Of a stretch of 64,000 bases of DNA, positions 35,995-47,499 are shown in pieces (position 1 is the first letter of the stretch; every line of letters begins with the position of its first letter). The notes under the pieces are model-generated. The model searched no databases. It was not told the DNA's origin and saw only the letters and a list, made by a program, of their open reading frames with translations. The position numbers and the translations under genes were made by a program. The DNA is from Isoetes taiwanensis (Eukaryota; Streptophyta; Lycopodiopsida; Isoetales; Isoetaceae). The DNA lies in contig JAJEKV010000046.1 of NCBI GenBank assembly GCA_021234155.1, positions 3,285,510-3,349,509 of the forward strand, in the 5' to 3' direction.

Positions 35995-38319
35995 CTTTGT
36001 ATACGATAACCATAACGCGGGCGGCAAGATAGTAATAGAATAAAGAGAATATTCTCAATGAATCTTGCCCATAGCAATTATATAGTTTAGATATTTCCTA
36101 TATAATTTAAGCTAGGCAGATGGGGCCTATGAAAATTTAAATTTCGTCTAGAAAAATATAAAGAAGGGAAAAACTACAGATTACCCTTATGTTTTGACAT
36201 ATTTTCCCACATACCCCTAGCTTGGGAACAATTTCTACTGTTACACCACCTTCCAAAATTACAACTTCAGAATAATGGGAAAAAAGAAGAGTATAAATTG
36301 CCACTCTTGAAACAAAGAATAGACTAAAGCTCACCCTAACGTTTGTGGTTATGCACATTGCTTGCATTAGCGAAAATATAACATTTTGCTGGCATTAAAG
36401 GTTATGCACATTGCTTGCCGTAGCAAAAATATAACATTTGTCGCTATGTACTTGCTGGCATTAGAGGTTCTGCTAACATTTATTAGATCGCTTATGTTAA
36501 TAAACCAATGCTAGTTGTACGTCAAAGCATTTACCATAGAGGCTCTGGCAACTGTTATTAGGTTGCATAACGCTAAAGAAATTTTGACTTGCACTTATTT
36601 GATAGTAATTACTGCTATTGGAAAGCTTCAAGATACAACATTGAAATTTTGGACATCAAAACACACTTCCATAGGCTTGATAGTTGATCAATTTAATTCA
36701 AATCAATTATTTCAGGTTGTGTATGCATCTAGAACAAACATAGTTAGAAATCTCTTGAAGTATAACGACATAGAATAGAATAGAATAGATTTTTTAGAGA
36801 AAGACTTGAATTTAAAGGTTTGCTAGTCACTATAGTGAAAGTGCTGAAAGTATTCTTTTGTGTTCTCTAAGTGGACTAGATCCCACTATCTTCCTCCTTG
36901 TGTAAAAGAGCAGGGTGGGTCCGATTTCAATTTTGAAGGGCACTATGTTTTAGAGTGCCTTTATTTTTACACTAACAATTGTTGTTGGGAATAACAACAA
37001 AGTTTTATATTGGATTGGGCTCATTAACTAATATTGATTGTATGTCCATTGAGACCCAAGTCATCGGTTAAGGTTTGTATAGGACATTCCCTCAATTGCA
37101 AAATGACATGCAAGTTGTTATTGTGCTCAAATTCCTTGTAAAAGCACTTTTATGTTCGAGTTTTGATGTCGGAAGAAGTTAAGCAAGAACTATAGAAAGC
37201 TTGTGGCTAGGAAAAATCCTGAATAGATTCCGAGATCTTCATAGAGTGCCTTCTGTGAAACGCTTGTCGCTCCTCCAAACCTCATGATGGGGGTTGTTAT
37301 GGGGCATAAAATTGAGACTCTTTAGCTGAGAAATAAATTCCTTCTAAGATTCAATGGAAATGTATTTTACAATGTATGTTTTATATTGATCCTATCTCTG
37401 ACGTTTTATGAAAGGTGTTGGCCTGGCTATATTATGCAAAAATACCATCCACATTAGCCTGGCTATATTCTGCAATGCATAGGAAATTCAGGAGATAGTT
37501 CCAGAGTAGTAGATTTCATTTTATTACAAAATGCTCCATTCTACAATGGTTTTGGCACGTACCATGGACCTGAACATGAGACATGTCTGACCTGAGGTTT
37601 TTGTTCTCTACGATATTAGCAGGTAGTTGTCAACTTGTACTACCCATATTTAGTAACATAGAATATTAGCATAAATAGCTTTGACTTGTGATGTGGCATC
37701 TAAATCATATCAAGTGAAAGAACTATAATAATATGTGCCCTAGGGTCTTCACAATTTGAAGGAAACACATTCCAAGAGAATATCTTTGGAAAGACTTCCA
37801 TTGCCTCTAGCATTTGCCATAGTTGGATGCTGTCACATAGTATTTGGTGAGGACATGCTACATTCTGGCATTTTCTCAATGAAGCCAAATGCTGAGGCAC
37901 TTGCTGGAACAGCTCAAAAAGCATCAACCACACCATATCCTACAATTTGCTATGCAAAGTAACCAAACGTGCTTTTGACTAGTTGTTTTTGTCCCTTACG
38001 AATTTTTCCGCTCTGCAATCCATTTTCATGTTCTTCTGCCACGTTTTTCTTGGAAGAATCAGCTCCGTCCAGTGTTGCTAAATGGTCGTGTTATGCTATG
38101 GCGGTGGGCAGTTACTATGGCGATGGATAGAACAATAGGAGACAAGCAAGAGAAGCTTTCTTCCGGTGCAAAAAGGGAGACAACTGGTTGTTGGTTTAGT
38201 GCGGAATAATGAAAATACAAAAGGAATAGGTAATCGACTGAGCAACCTCCAATACGGAATGCTGTCAGAACTGGCTATGGCGGTCTGGAGCAGAGAAGGA
38301 AAAGAAAAATTAGCAACAG
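35995..38319. other. No recognisable gene; minor repeats
   Basis: A short tandem duplication (GGTTATGCACATTGCTTGC about 36,347 and 36,400) and a TAGAA microsatellite (about 36,769-36,790) are present. The stretch 37,740-37,960 is open in several frames on both strands, and 38,160-38,320 is open in one plus frame; neither matches a family I know. Confidence 0.4.
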
Positions 38320-38534
38320 TGATATATGCCAAGGACGTGGCAAAAGGCTTTAGGCCTTTTCGGGCCATGTGGTCCTTTGGGCTTTTGTCCAAAGAGGGCT
38401 TTGGTCCAAAGAAGGACCAAAGGGGCGTGCATCTTTATATAGTTGCTTTCTGGGAGAGCTCTGGGCGGCCGTGCTTTGCTGGAGAGCTTCGTGGTTGGGT
38501 GGTGAGATAGCATGCCATGTCAAGTGTCCGCTTT
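38320..38534 (+). repeat. 5' LTR of element D (about 215 bp)
   Basis: TGATATATGCCAAGGACGTG to CAAGTGTCCGCTTTTTA is repeated at 42,620-42,833 in the same orientation. A TATATAG (about 38,436) lies mid-way. TGGTATCGTGAG follows at about 38,539, resembling the TGGTATCAGAGC initiator-Met primer site of plant elements. Confidence 0.75.
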
Positions 38535-40180
38535 TTAGTGGTATCGTGAGTGTTAGGTTTCGATGGGTGTTCCATTAGAGATGGGTTTGGTGCTTACACA
38601 AGTAACTCTAAGCAAGGCATACTCATGGTTGTTTTGTTGTGGATTTTGGCGGATTCGACTTGTGTTTGGCACAACGAAAGTATGAATTCTAGTATGGCTA
38701 GGCTATGCTTTGTAGCCGAAGTTTCGGTCTTGGCAAGCATAGAGCTATGCATGTAAGATAATGAGGTTTTTGTCTTAAAGTACTTAAAATATGTCCCTTG
38801 GTTTATGAACTTGTGGAGATATTCTTAAGAAGGCGTGATATATTAAGGGATATGTGGATGTTAATGATATAGATAAGGATTGGCAAGGCCAAGGCCAAGT
38901 CTATCTCATATCTTATTTAGAAGTCTAGAACAATTATATGCCATGAAAGTTACCTCGTGACATAAAGGAAAAAGTACATGTTATGAATAAAGGCAAAAAG
39001 GGGGTTGTCCACAAAGGGGAGCCTTTCTTGGGTTTTAAAAAAAAAAACTTAGGGCACGATTCCTTTTGGTGGCAAAGTATTCCTTTTGCTAGCAGGGGTA
39101 AGGCTAATTCCTAAGGAATAGTCTAGGCCAAAGATGTTTTACGGAGTGTTCAAAGCTAAAATTAGGACTTGCCATATCAAAGTTAAAAGATATGACATGA
39201 AGATAAAAGTTAAAAGATAGAATAAAGGTACATAAAGGACGTCAACAAATGGGGGCCTTTATTGTACAAAGACAATAATAGCACGTGTATTGTGGTGCTT
39301 TATGTACTAAAGGGGCTCTTGGTGCCTAAAAAGACAATAATAGCACGTCTATATTAAGGTCAAGCATGTTGGTTGACGTACAACTCAAAAGCCCATGCTT
39401 AAAGGAGGACATGATAGTTGGTCCATTGATGGCCCCTTTGAGACATAGAACATATACATGTCTATTCTCACGGACAAAGGGGACAAAAGTGGCATGAGCA
39501 TAGGGTTATGGCATTCGACCCTACATGATAGAGGTAGCAATAGAAAATCATTCTGGCTAAGTAGAAGATTTGAGTTTTGGATTGCCTAAGTTATCTCTTA
39601 GATCCACAATATCCTCAAGGTCAGTAGGATTTAGTTGTCTTTCTTAGTATTTTATTTGGTCCTAATGAAGGGGGTCTCCCTCTAGTAAAAGGACAGATTG
39701 TGATTGGTCTTTTAGGTTGTCACCAAGGAATAGGTGTTACGAAGTTTCATCCTTAGCCGATTGGGTTACTAGTACCCTTTGGGTTCGCCTTTGGCTAGCT
39801 AGTGAGTGAGACCTTTGAAGTTGTTGAAAAAAAAAAAAAATTCTTCTAACCCCATTCCAATAGTTTAAATGTTTGGCAATGAAAACTCGCTCGCGGTAGT
39901 TGGTGGTTTTCGTCGCCGGGCCTAGTGCATCTCCATTGAATGAGTGTCAAACCATCTTTTGCAATATTTTGTCTTCTTCCTAGGCAAGAATTGCCCTAAT
40001 CGAGCTTCTTTCTTAGAATTCATGGCCAACAAACAAAGATTGGTACGCCGACTTGATGAGTTCCTTCAAAATTTGGATTGATCCGCTATACTTTTTCACC
40101 TTGCTCCTCGCCTTGTTGGTCAAGGAAAAAGATAGTTCTGGCGCCAAAAGTTCCAAAATGTGCCAAAGTTTTTAGTCGCC
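38535..40180 (+). mobile_element. Element D 5' internal region, gag not recognised
   Basis: No zinc knuckle or gag domain could be read. The sequence is gene-poor, with poly(A) runs (about 39,040 and 39,827). It is bounded by the LTR and the RT, so it should have held gag and protease, now decayed. Confidence 0.5.
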
Positions 40181-41090
40181 TTGATCTTAAGTCCAGGTGT
40201 TGGCAACTTAAAGTTGCATCCGAAGATGCATAAGACCGTGTTTAGGACAACGTTTGGACAAGATGAGTTTTTGGTCATGCCATTTGGATTTTACAAATGC
40301 GCTTCTTTTTCTTGAGGCTAATGGGGCAAATATTTGAAGATGTGCATGGCGTTTGTATTGTTGTTTTCTTTGATGACATATTGGTTTTTTTAGTAAGACC
40401 GAGGAAGATCATTACTTGCATTTCCAAGCGGGGAGGTTTTTAAAATTAGGTTAAGGGAGGAGTCTATTACTCTTACTCCTAAGAAAAGTATATTTTTCCA
40501 ATCGGAAATTGAATATTTGAGTCGTATTGTTTTGTTTGAGGGTCTTAAAAGTTGATCCCAAAAGGTCCAAGCAATTGTGGATTGGCCATCCAAGCAATTG
40601 TGGATTGGCCATTACCTACTTGATTCTTCGCATTGCATTCCTTCGTGGGCTTATGCAGTTATTATAGGAAGTGCTTTCCAAGTTTTAAAGGATGCCATGG
40701 TTAATCCTCCTAATCTGCGTTTGCCAAAGTTTGGTCTACCTTACTTGTTATGTGCTGATGCAAGTGGTATGGCTTTGGATGCAGTGTTGATGCAGGATGG
40801 TCATCCTATTGCTTATGAAAGTCGAAAGTTTTCTGACACGGAAAGTAGATATAGTGTTTATGATAAAGAATTTCAGGCTGTCATTTATGCTTTGAAAATG
40901 TGGCGACACTATCTTTTAGGGTCGACGGTTCATATTTTGACTGACTACCAAAGCATTAGGCACATTGTTTCACAGACAACATTATCGGAAAGGAGTTGAA
41001 ATGGGTTGCTTTTAGTGGATTATCGCCCGGTAAAGAGAAGAATGTCGTGGCAGATGCTTTAAGTAGGCATTATGCAGTTTGTTCTCTTTC
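40181..41090 (+). pseudogene. Element D reverse transcriptase and RNase H
   Basis: RT pieces near 40,210-40,390 read LHPKMHKTVFRTTFGQDEF, VMPFGF and FFDDILV (DD present) in shifting frames. From 40,577 one frame of 140 codons carries YLLCADASGMALDAVLMQDG, HPIAYESRKFS, DKEFQAVIYALKMWRHYLLG and LTDYQSI, a complete Ty3/gypsy RNase H with the DAS and TD acidic residues kept. This would degrade the RNA strand during reverse transcription. RT is broken by shifts, so the copy is inactive. Confidence 0.8.
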
Positions 41091-42240
41091 TATAGCACAA
41101 TCCAACCATTTGGAGGAAATGAAGCCATTGTATGCCATTGACTATGAATATAAGGATATTTGGTTGTTGGCTCAAAGTGGCAATGCATATGGATATAAGA
41201 TCGTTAATGGGTTCTTATATAAAGGTCCAAAGCCATGCATTGTTCGGGGAACTTTTAGGTCACTTATTCTTAGAGAAGTCCATGATGCACCCATCAGTGG
41301 GGTCATCGTGGTGTGGGGGCAACTTTGGCAAAGCTTGAACCATACTTTATTTGGCATGGATTGCAGAGAGATCTTCATTCCTATTAGTCATTGTGTGACT
41401 TGCCAATGGATAAAAGCCGAACAAGAAGCCTATTGGTGTTCGTTTATCCTTACGATTCGAGGAAACGGTGGATGCCAATTACTATAGATGTTATTGTTGG
41501 GTTTTCCACAAGTCCTCGCAAGAATATTGGCAATTGGATGGTTGTTTGGACAATTGAATAAGTTGATAGCTTATATTGCAGTTACACTCTTTATCAAGAA
41601 GATGTTTAGGCTATATAGGTTGCCTAAAGGTATTGTATCTAATTATAATACAAAGTATACCAGTAAATTCTGTAAGGCATTACTTATGCAGTTGGGAACT
41701 GAGTTAAGGTTCTCTATTACATAAATTGATGGACAACCTGAGGTGGTGAACAAGGTTATTTGTTCCATCGTAAGAGGGTTTGTCAAGGAACATCAAGGTC
41801 ATTCGAAAGAGTATTTGCCTATAGCTGAATTTGTATACAATAATGCCTATTAGTCTACCATAAAGATGACACATATTTAGACGATCTATGGTTAGCCTGT
41901 GCGGAAGATACTTTTTGGAGTGTGTAAGGATGTTCCAGATGCTGATGATTTAGTTATTGAGCATAAGGATCTCATGGACTTGCTTCAAGCTCATATTCGA
42001 GATGCTCATGATTATTTTGCCAAAGAAATCATCTAAGGGCAACCGCCAATGGTTTTAAGAAAGGAGATTGGATATGGATAAGGATCCATAAAGGACACTT
42101 TTAAGAAAGGTGCGCACAAGAAAGGTCTTAAGTGTCGATTCCATTTCCATGGACCATTTCAAGTTATAAGTGGTCAAGGAGAGTGCATATCAATTATGAT
42201 CGCCTCAATCTTAGAAAATGTATGATATAGTATAATTCCT
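41091..42240 (+). pseudogene. Element D integrase
   Basis: The zinc-binding part runs HDAPISG ... SHCVTCQWIKAEQ (41,280-41,425). The core has RLPKGIVSNYNTKYTS (41,620-41,660) where the family has SDRD, so the second catalytic Asp reads Asn. GQPEVVNKVI near 41,732 keeps the Glu. LPIAEFVYNNAY near 41,815 is the usual block after the core. Stops at 41,485 and 41,722 and several shifts disrupt it. Confidence 0.75.
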
Positions 42241-42605
42241 AAAAGCTTATCAAGGTAAAAGACTTACCACCAATTGAGAGGTTAAGGAGCCGTAATTGAT
42301 TGGTATTCCCAAAGTTCTAGAATCGAAACAATTTTGGAAGACAAAATCCAATTAGTGGTTCAAGACAATATTTGTAAATTTTGCTTCACAAACCTTTGAG
42401 GACGCTTCATGGTGCGGGTAATGTTTTAGAAGCTTATCCGGATATTCTTAGGGAATATAAAGATCGAAAGCAAAGGAAGCCGAGACAAGAAGAAGTCCAA
42501 GGACGCTTCTACTACGGGCCAAGGCGAAGGCCAAGGAAGGACTATGCTCGGATGGCTAAAGGTATTTAATAATACTTTTGCAGTGGTGAGAGGACTGCAG
42601 AATGT

Positions 42606-42619
42606 CAAGAGGGGAGGAA
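42606..42619 (+). promoter_or_regulatory. Polypurine tract of element D
   Basis: AAGAGGGGAGGAA immediately precedes the 3' LTR start TGATATATGCC. Confidence 0.75.
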
Positions 42620-42833
42620 TGATATATGCCAAAGGACGTGGCAAAAGGCTTTAGGCCTTTTCGCCATGTGGTCCTTTTGGCTTTGTCCAAAGAGGGGCTT
42701 TGGTCCAAAGAAGGACCAAAGGGGCGCATGCTATATAGTTGCTCTGGGAGAGCTCAAGGCCGTGCTTTGGCCGAGAGCTCGTGGTTGGGTGGTGAGATAA
42801 CATGCCATCACGCCAAGTGTCCGCTTTAAAATG
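42620..42833 (+). repeat. 3' LTR of element D
   Basis: Same order as 38,320-38,534, with several small indels; for example a GG before CCATGTGG is missing. The match ends at GTGTCCGCTTT, and no clear target duplication is visible. Confidence 0.75.
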
Positions 42834-43730
42834 CACTGGACTTTGTTTTTCCCAAATTCGATGCTGCAGAGGTAAGGTTGCCCATATTTCATCTGGATTT
42901 AGCTTCCCCTTTCTCGATTCTCGAGGAAGTAGCTAAGGTCTTGAACTTTTCTCGCTTTCCTTCATCGGTCCCCGAGCTTACAAAAAGCGTTGAGATAGAG
43001 AGGCATCCTAGATGTCAGCCTATGGTGTCCAAGCGACGAATTCTTTGCATCGGGTATTTCTAGAGGAGCAATGGCGACATGCAATCGGCTCAAGTACTTG
43101 GATTAAATTTCTTACCACTGCCTCAAACGAATTTCCTTTTGATTTTTGGTAACAAATTAGGAGATCCTTGGTTTGAATAGAGGAGCTTAATCGAGCGATG
43201 CCAACATGCAATCGCTTCTGCAATTGCTTCTGCAATCGGCTTCTGTGGTCTTTAGTATGGAATGCTTTCGTTATTCCAGTCCTGGGCCCCTCTGCCTTTC
43301 CTGAAAACCTTTCTTTTTGCAGGTTAAAAAAATCGCTTACACCAGTATACTTAAAAAGCAGAGCTTCTTATTTTGTGATCCCCTCAGGTATGTCACTAAA
43401 TTGAAAGTGTGCACTTCCCTTGCAGGAAATGCTCTTAGGTTGCAATTTTATTTATGTTGTCCACGTTGCTGATGGTTTTTTTGCAGTTTTAATACATCAT
43501 GAGTGGTAATATAGCTTCAATTCTTCGTGCCATATTATTTAGGATCACTTCTTGCATTAGATTACAGACAAATCGTTATGTCGTCTCCAACTGATGAATT
43601 GAAATCCAAAAATAGATATCTGGCTCTTGAAATAGTTGCTGCAACTACTTCTCTTCTTTAGATGTTAATAAAGTGGTAGCATAAATCTTAGAAATGCTCT
43701 TCATTAGTTTGGCTTCATGTTATATTACTG
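42834..43730. other. No assigned gene; possible exon pieces
   Basis: Frames at 42,878-43,063 (plus) and 43,020-43,235 (minus) are open and unrecognised. TTTCTTTTTGCAGG at 43,310-43,323 looks like a splice acceptor. Nothing can be assigned. Confidence 0.3.
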
Positions 43731-43754
43731 ACTAAATTTTGTGCTCACCTAGCA

Positions 43755-44052
43755 TTACTTTCATGACCCAAGTGGAAAGATTATGAACACTGATGATCTT
43801 GCAGAAATAGTTAGGTTGTGTTGCAGGTATGATTTTGTTGCAATTGTTGATGAAGTAAGTCTAGTTTATTTTTGTTAAATATAGATCGAATTTCTCATTG
43901 AGTTTATATTATACAGGTCTTTTGGACATGTTGCATTCTACGGCCTCAGGCATGTAAGTGTTGACACAGTTTCCAAGAGCGAGAGAGAAGAGCAGTCACG
44001 TCATCCTTATCAAAGACCACCTCTATTACAGTTTTTTGTCAATCAACCAAGG
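43755..44052 (+). pseudogene. Possible PLP aminotransferase-like exons
   Basis: The plus frame at about 43,758-43,852 reads YFHDPSGKIMNTDDLAEIVR then YDFVAIVDE before a GTAAGT donor. This resembles the NPTGK...EL......V.DEVY block of class I/II aminotransferases. A second exon-like piece (43,919-44,052; FGHVAFYGLRHVSVD) lies between a good acceptor and donor. The Asn of NPTG is Asp here, and the catalytic Lys region is not visible. Call is tentative and based on one block. Confidence 0.3.
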
Positions 44053-44490
44053 TAATTCTGATTCTTGCAAGTGCAAGCCTTATTAGGCAACAATAAGTCG
44101 ACATTGTTGTCAAGACAATAGGCTAGATGTTTCAATGCAGAAATCCCTTCCTCCTCTTTGGAAGAATTTTCTAGCACCCACATCACGCTTTTCTAATCTG
44201 GACTATTTTAATTGCAAAAATTTTCAGCATTGACATCAATCATTTCTAATCTAGGCTGTTTTATTTGCAAGTTCAATGGCTGGCAAATTGGGTGGGATAT
44301 TCATGTCATAGAGTCTAGCATTCCTACGGAGTTTAGACAATCCAACATTAGGAATCTGCAAGATGCACTGAAAGTGTTGCCTAAGATGCACTGAAAGTCA
44401 TTAGCACGACTTAACAATGAGAATTAACATTGTGATGGAGAAACTTTGATGGATTACAAATTTTTCCTTCTTGAAGGCTAATGGTTGTGT

Positions 44491-44505
44491 AAGTTATCCG
44501 TGTTG
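44491..44505 (+). repeat. Target-site duplication, left copy, of LINE 1
   Basis: AAGTTATCCGTGTTG is repeated exactly at 50,030-50,044, directly after the poly(A) tail. Confidence 0.9.
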
Positions 44506-44699
44506 GAGATTCCAAGGCGCCATGTGAGGCGCCGTTTGCCGTTTTTGTGTGTATCTCTCCTGCGTCGGATTTGGACGATTTTTGGTGCTTGGAAAGTCTC
44601 TGACCGTGTTTCTCATTTCCAGATATGGCATCAAGCAGCCCCATCATTTAATCAGTGCCGGATTTGGGGTTTCCCCATTTCGGCCTCTATGGTTAACCC

Positions 44700-45870
44700 C
44701 GGTATGTCTTCCCTCAGTTGTTATTTCTTCTCAATTCGCTTCCATGGCTTTCTTCAAGCTTTCTCGCCTCTCCTCGCAATCTAGTGCTTCTCAGAATTCC
44801 CCTTCCTTGCTTGCTAACTCCACGCCTCAATCCTCTTGCTTTTGCACATCCTTCTCGCTAGTGCATCCACTACTTTGCAACAATTTCCGCTTCTCACCGC
44901 TTCCTCATCTGCCGCAATTGCCGGGTCCTAATTCTCATGTACATCCTAGTCCTCGCGGCTTCCCATTCTCTCCATCCGCCTCGCTGGATTTTTGCCTTCT
45001 ACTCCTTCCTCTTCATGGGTCTTCGCTCTACTCCCTTTCTGCTCTGCCTCCTTGGACCTCTAGTGATACAATTGCTCGTGTGTCACGGCACGCTTTTAGT
45101 GATTGGATAAAGCGTGATATGACATCCGTATACGCCCGCCGTGGTTACGACCGCCGTGGAATATTATGATGGAGAATAATAAGAAGGAAGTGTCGGTGAT
45201 ACTTGAAGGAGTTACGTCGGAAGATAAGATGGACATTCAACTCCCTTCGAGAGTGTCTTTATGAGACTAATGAGTGCACCAATGCTTTCACACAAGGGGC
45301 TTCCCGTTGTTGAGATTGATCACGGGGTACATCTACGCTGTGTATTCGTGAATCTTGTCTCTCATGCCGCATTTGTGTGTCACTTTAGCGGGGACTAGTG
45401 CACTTCGGATGCCATGCCGGGTTTGCCTTGGAAGATTTTTCTATTGAGTTGCAAGTTCGAGTTCATGATGGCTATTGCTAGTGGCTTGGGTCTCCATCTT
45501 GCTCACTCTATTGTGAATGGTCCCGTATTTGTGTCTCTCTTCCACCTGATGCATCTCTTCCAAAAACATTTGTGGTCAAAAGTGGTCCATTGTTCTTCAA
45601 ATATGGTTTGTCACTACTTAATGGTCCCGAAGCTTGCGCACATGTTTCCGATCTTTGAGGCATTCTCTAATTTTCGCATTAGAAGAACACCTTCCTTTGC
45701 TCCCGCAACATCTGCAGAAGCCCATGGCCAAGTGTCTCCATCTTCTTTTGATCCCTCTCCGGTCTTGGCGGCTTTGGGTCCTAGCTACCGCCGCTCCTGT
45801 GTCTATTCACGCCCCTTTTCTCCCTCTCCTCCCTCCTCCTTCAAGGCCCCAAGCCGCTCTTCCCGATGAG
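44700..45870 (+). pseudogene. LINE 1 ORF1-like region
   Basis: The first part (44,740-45,170) is rich in Ser and Pro (SSQSSASQNSPSLL), then reads TIARVSRHAFSDWIKRD. A second open frame (45,414-45,869) is protein-like and ends Pro/Ser-rich. The position before the endonuclease fits ORF1, an RNA-binding protein, but no zinc knuckle was seen. Confidence 0.45.
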
Positions 45871-46239
45871 CAAGCGCGGAGAGGCTTGCGTCATTGCTCG
45901 CATAAACAGAACATTTGGGAAGCATCTCGAGGTGAGTGGTCCATCCTCATATGAAGAGAGTTGCCCGTCAGGAGAAACACTATTGCACCACAATCTCTTC
46001 TGTTGAGTGTGCTACTCCGGCTGAACCAATGGTGGCTACCATTGTTACAACCCTTCCTCGCATCCTCTGGACGGGTGACTGGCTGATCGTTGGAAGTATC
46101 ATCGCTAATAGTGACTCCATGGATTTGGAACACCGGCCCACCGTACGATCGCATTATGAAGCCGGTTTCTTGAATGTTCTGGGTGTTGCTTCCTCCCCAA
46201 CTAAAAGGAGGAGACTTTCCATGGCTCTTGCTACAGAAT

Positions 46240-46680
46240 GAATTCTGATTTCTATTGTCTACAAGAGCACAAGTGCAAAAAAGAGGATGTGCCAAAGGTA
46301 GCTTCGTGATGGGTGAGGGAAATATAACGCTCTTGGTGGGCAGCAGAGAATTTCGCAAAGCGGGGGTTCTTACAGCATGGAGACATGATATAGCGTCACA
46401 TACGGTCATCTTGCCGACAGATTTGGTCATTTGGATCATTATCAAGTGGTTTGATAAAAAGGGTCAAGAGTGGGGACTAGTGAATGTGTATGCACACAAT
46501 AGACCTCGTCCGAGAGGTGCACTCGGCTGCTTTGAGATCCAAACTAGTTCGTTTGGGGCTCATGTTGCATGGTTGCCGGTGGGTGACTTCAATATGGTGG
46601 AGTTGGAAATTGATCGGTCAGTGGCAGAGGATCGAGAAATCATTAAAGGCTTTGAGCGTGAACAATGGCAACTTTGATAC
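46240..46680 (+). pseudogene. LINE 1 endonuclease domain
   Basis: DFYCLQEHKCKKEDVP at 46,246-46,293 holds the catalytic Glu (QEH) of the AP-like endonuclease. The next frame reads WGLVNVYAHNRPRPRG (46,470-46,520), then LPVGDFNMVELEIDRS (46,573-46,620), the GDFN block. This enzyme nicks the target. A frame change separates the two parts. Confidence 0.8.
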
Positions 46681-47499
46681 ATGATTTGTGGCTTGGTAGA
46701 GGTGGATGGCGATGGAACCTTCACTTGGTGCAATGGCCGGCTTGGGGCTGGTAGAGCATATGCACGTCATGACGGGGCTATTATAATGTATTGGCAAAGC
46801 TACATATTTGCATAATTTTCTCGCCAAAACATGCTTGGCGGCTCTATTTCGAATCACAATCATAATATTTCTCTTGTTCTCAGGATGGGGCACATAGCAG
46901 GACCAAGACTTATTTCAAGTTAAACACTTTATACTTGAAGGATGAGGAGTTTAAAGATGGATGCAAGCAAGCCTGGTCCTCTGCATTTGTGAGAAGGAAA
47001 GGAATGGCTGGGATTGTTGATGCTCTAGCTGCCCAGTGAAGTCCTTTGCTAAGAATTGGGGTCCCGAAGTTGCCGCTAATCGAGGGATTTTGATTGCTCT
47101 GTACCAACAATTAGTGGCTTGCAGGTCTGTTGTACCATCGATGCCCGGCGGGAGAAGCGATTTTGGCCAACATTAGGCGGATGGAAGGCGAGCAAGTTCA
47201 TCCACGAGTTCATCATGCTTTCGAAAGTTAAAGCGGCCCCGCAATGGTTCAAAGAGGGGATCGTTGCACATGCTTCTTTTTAGAGCTGCAAAATTAGGAG
47301 ACAAGCTTCTGCGATGGTGTCTCTCAAGTTCAAGATGGGTCTCTCATCTCGATCCTCAAGAATCTTAAGTTCTTTTCGCGCATGGTCACTTTTCTTCCTT
47401 TTTGTTGCTCGCCTCTTCCCTTCCAATCGATTTTCGGGAGGCATTACTTGGCAAAGATACATCCTATTATATCCGAGGAACAAAGAGCTACTCTAGAAG

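Noticed and set aside
37740-37960. A coding exon (open in several frames on both strands)
   Set aside because: No frame could be matched to a family and several are equally open, so strand and frame cannot be chosen.
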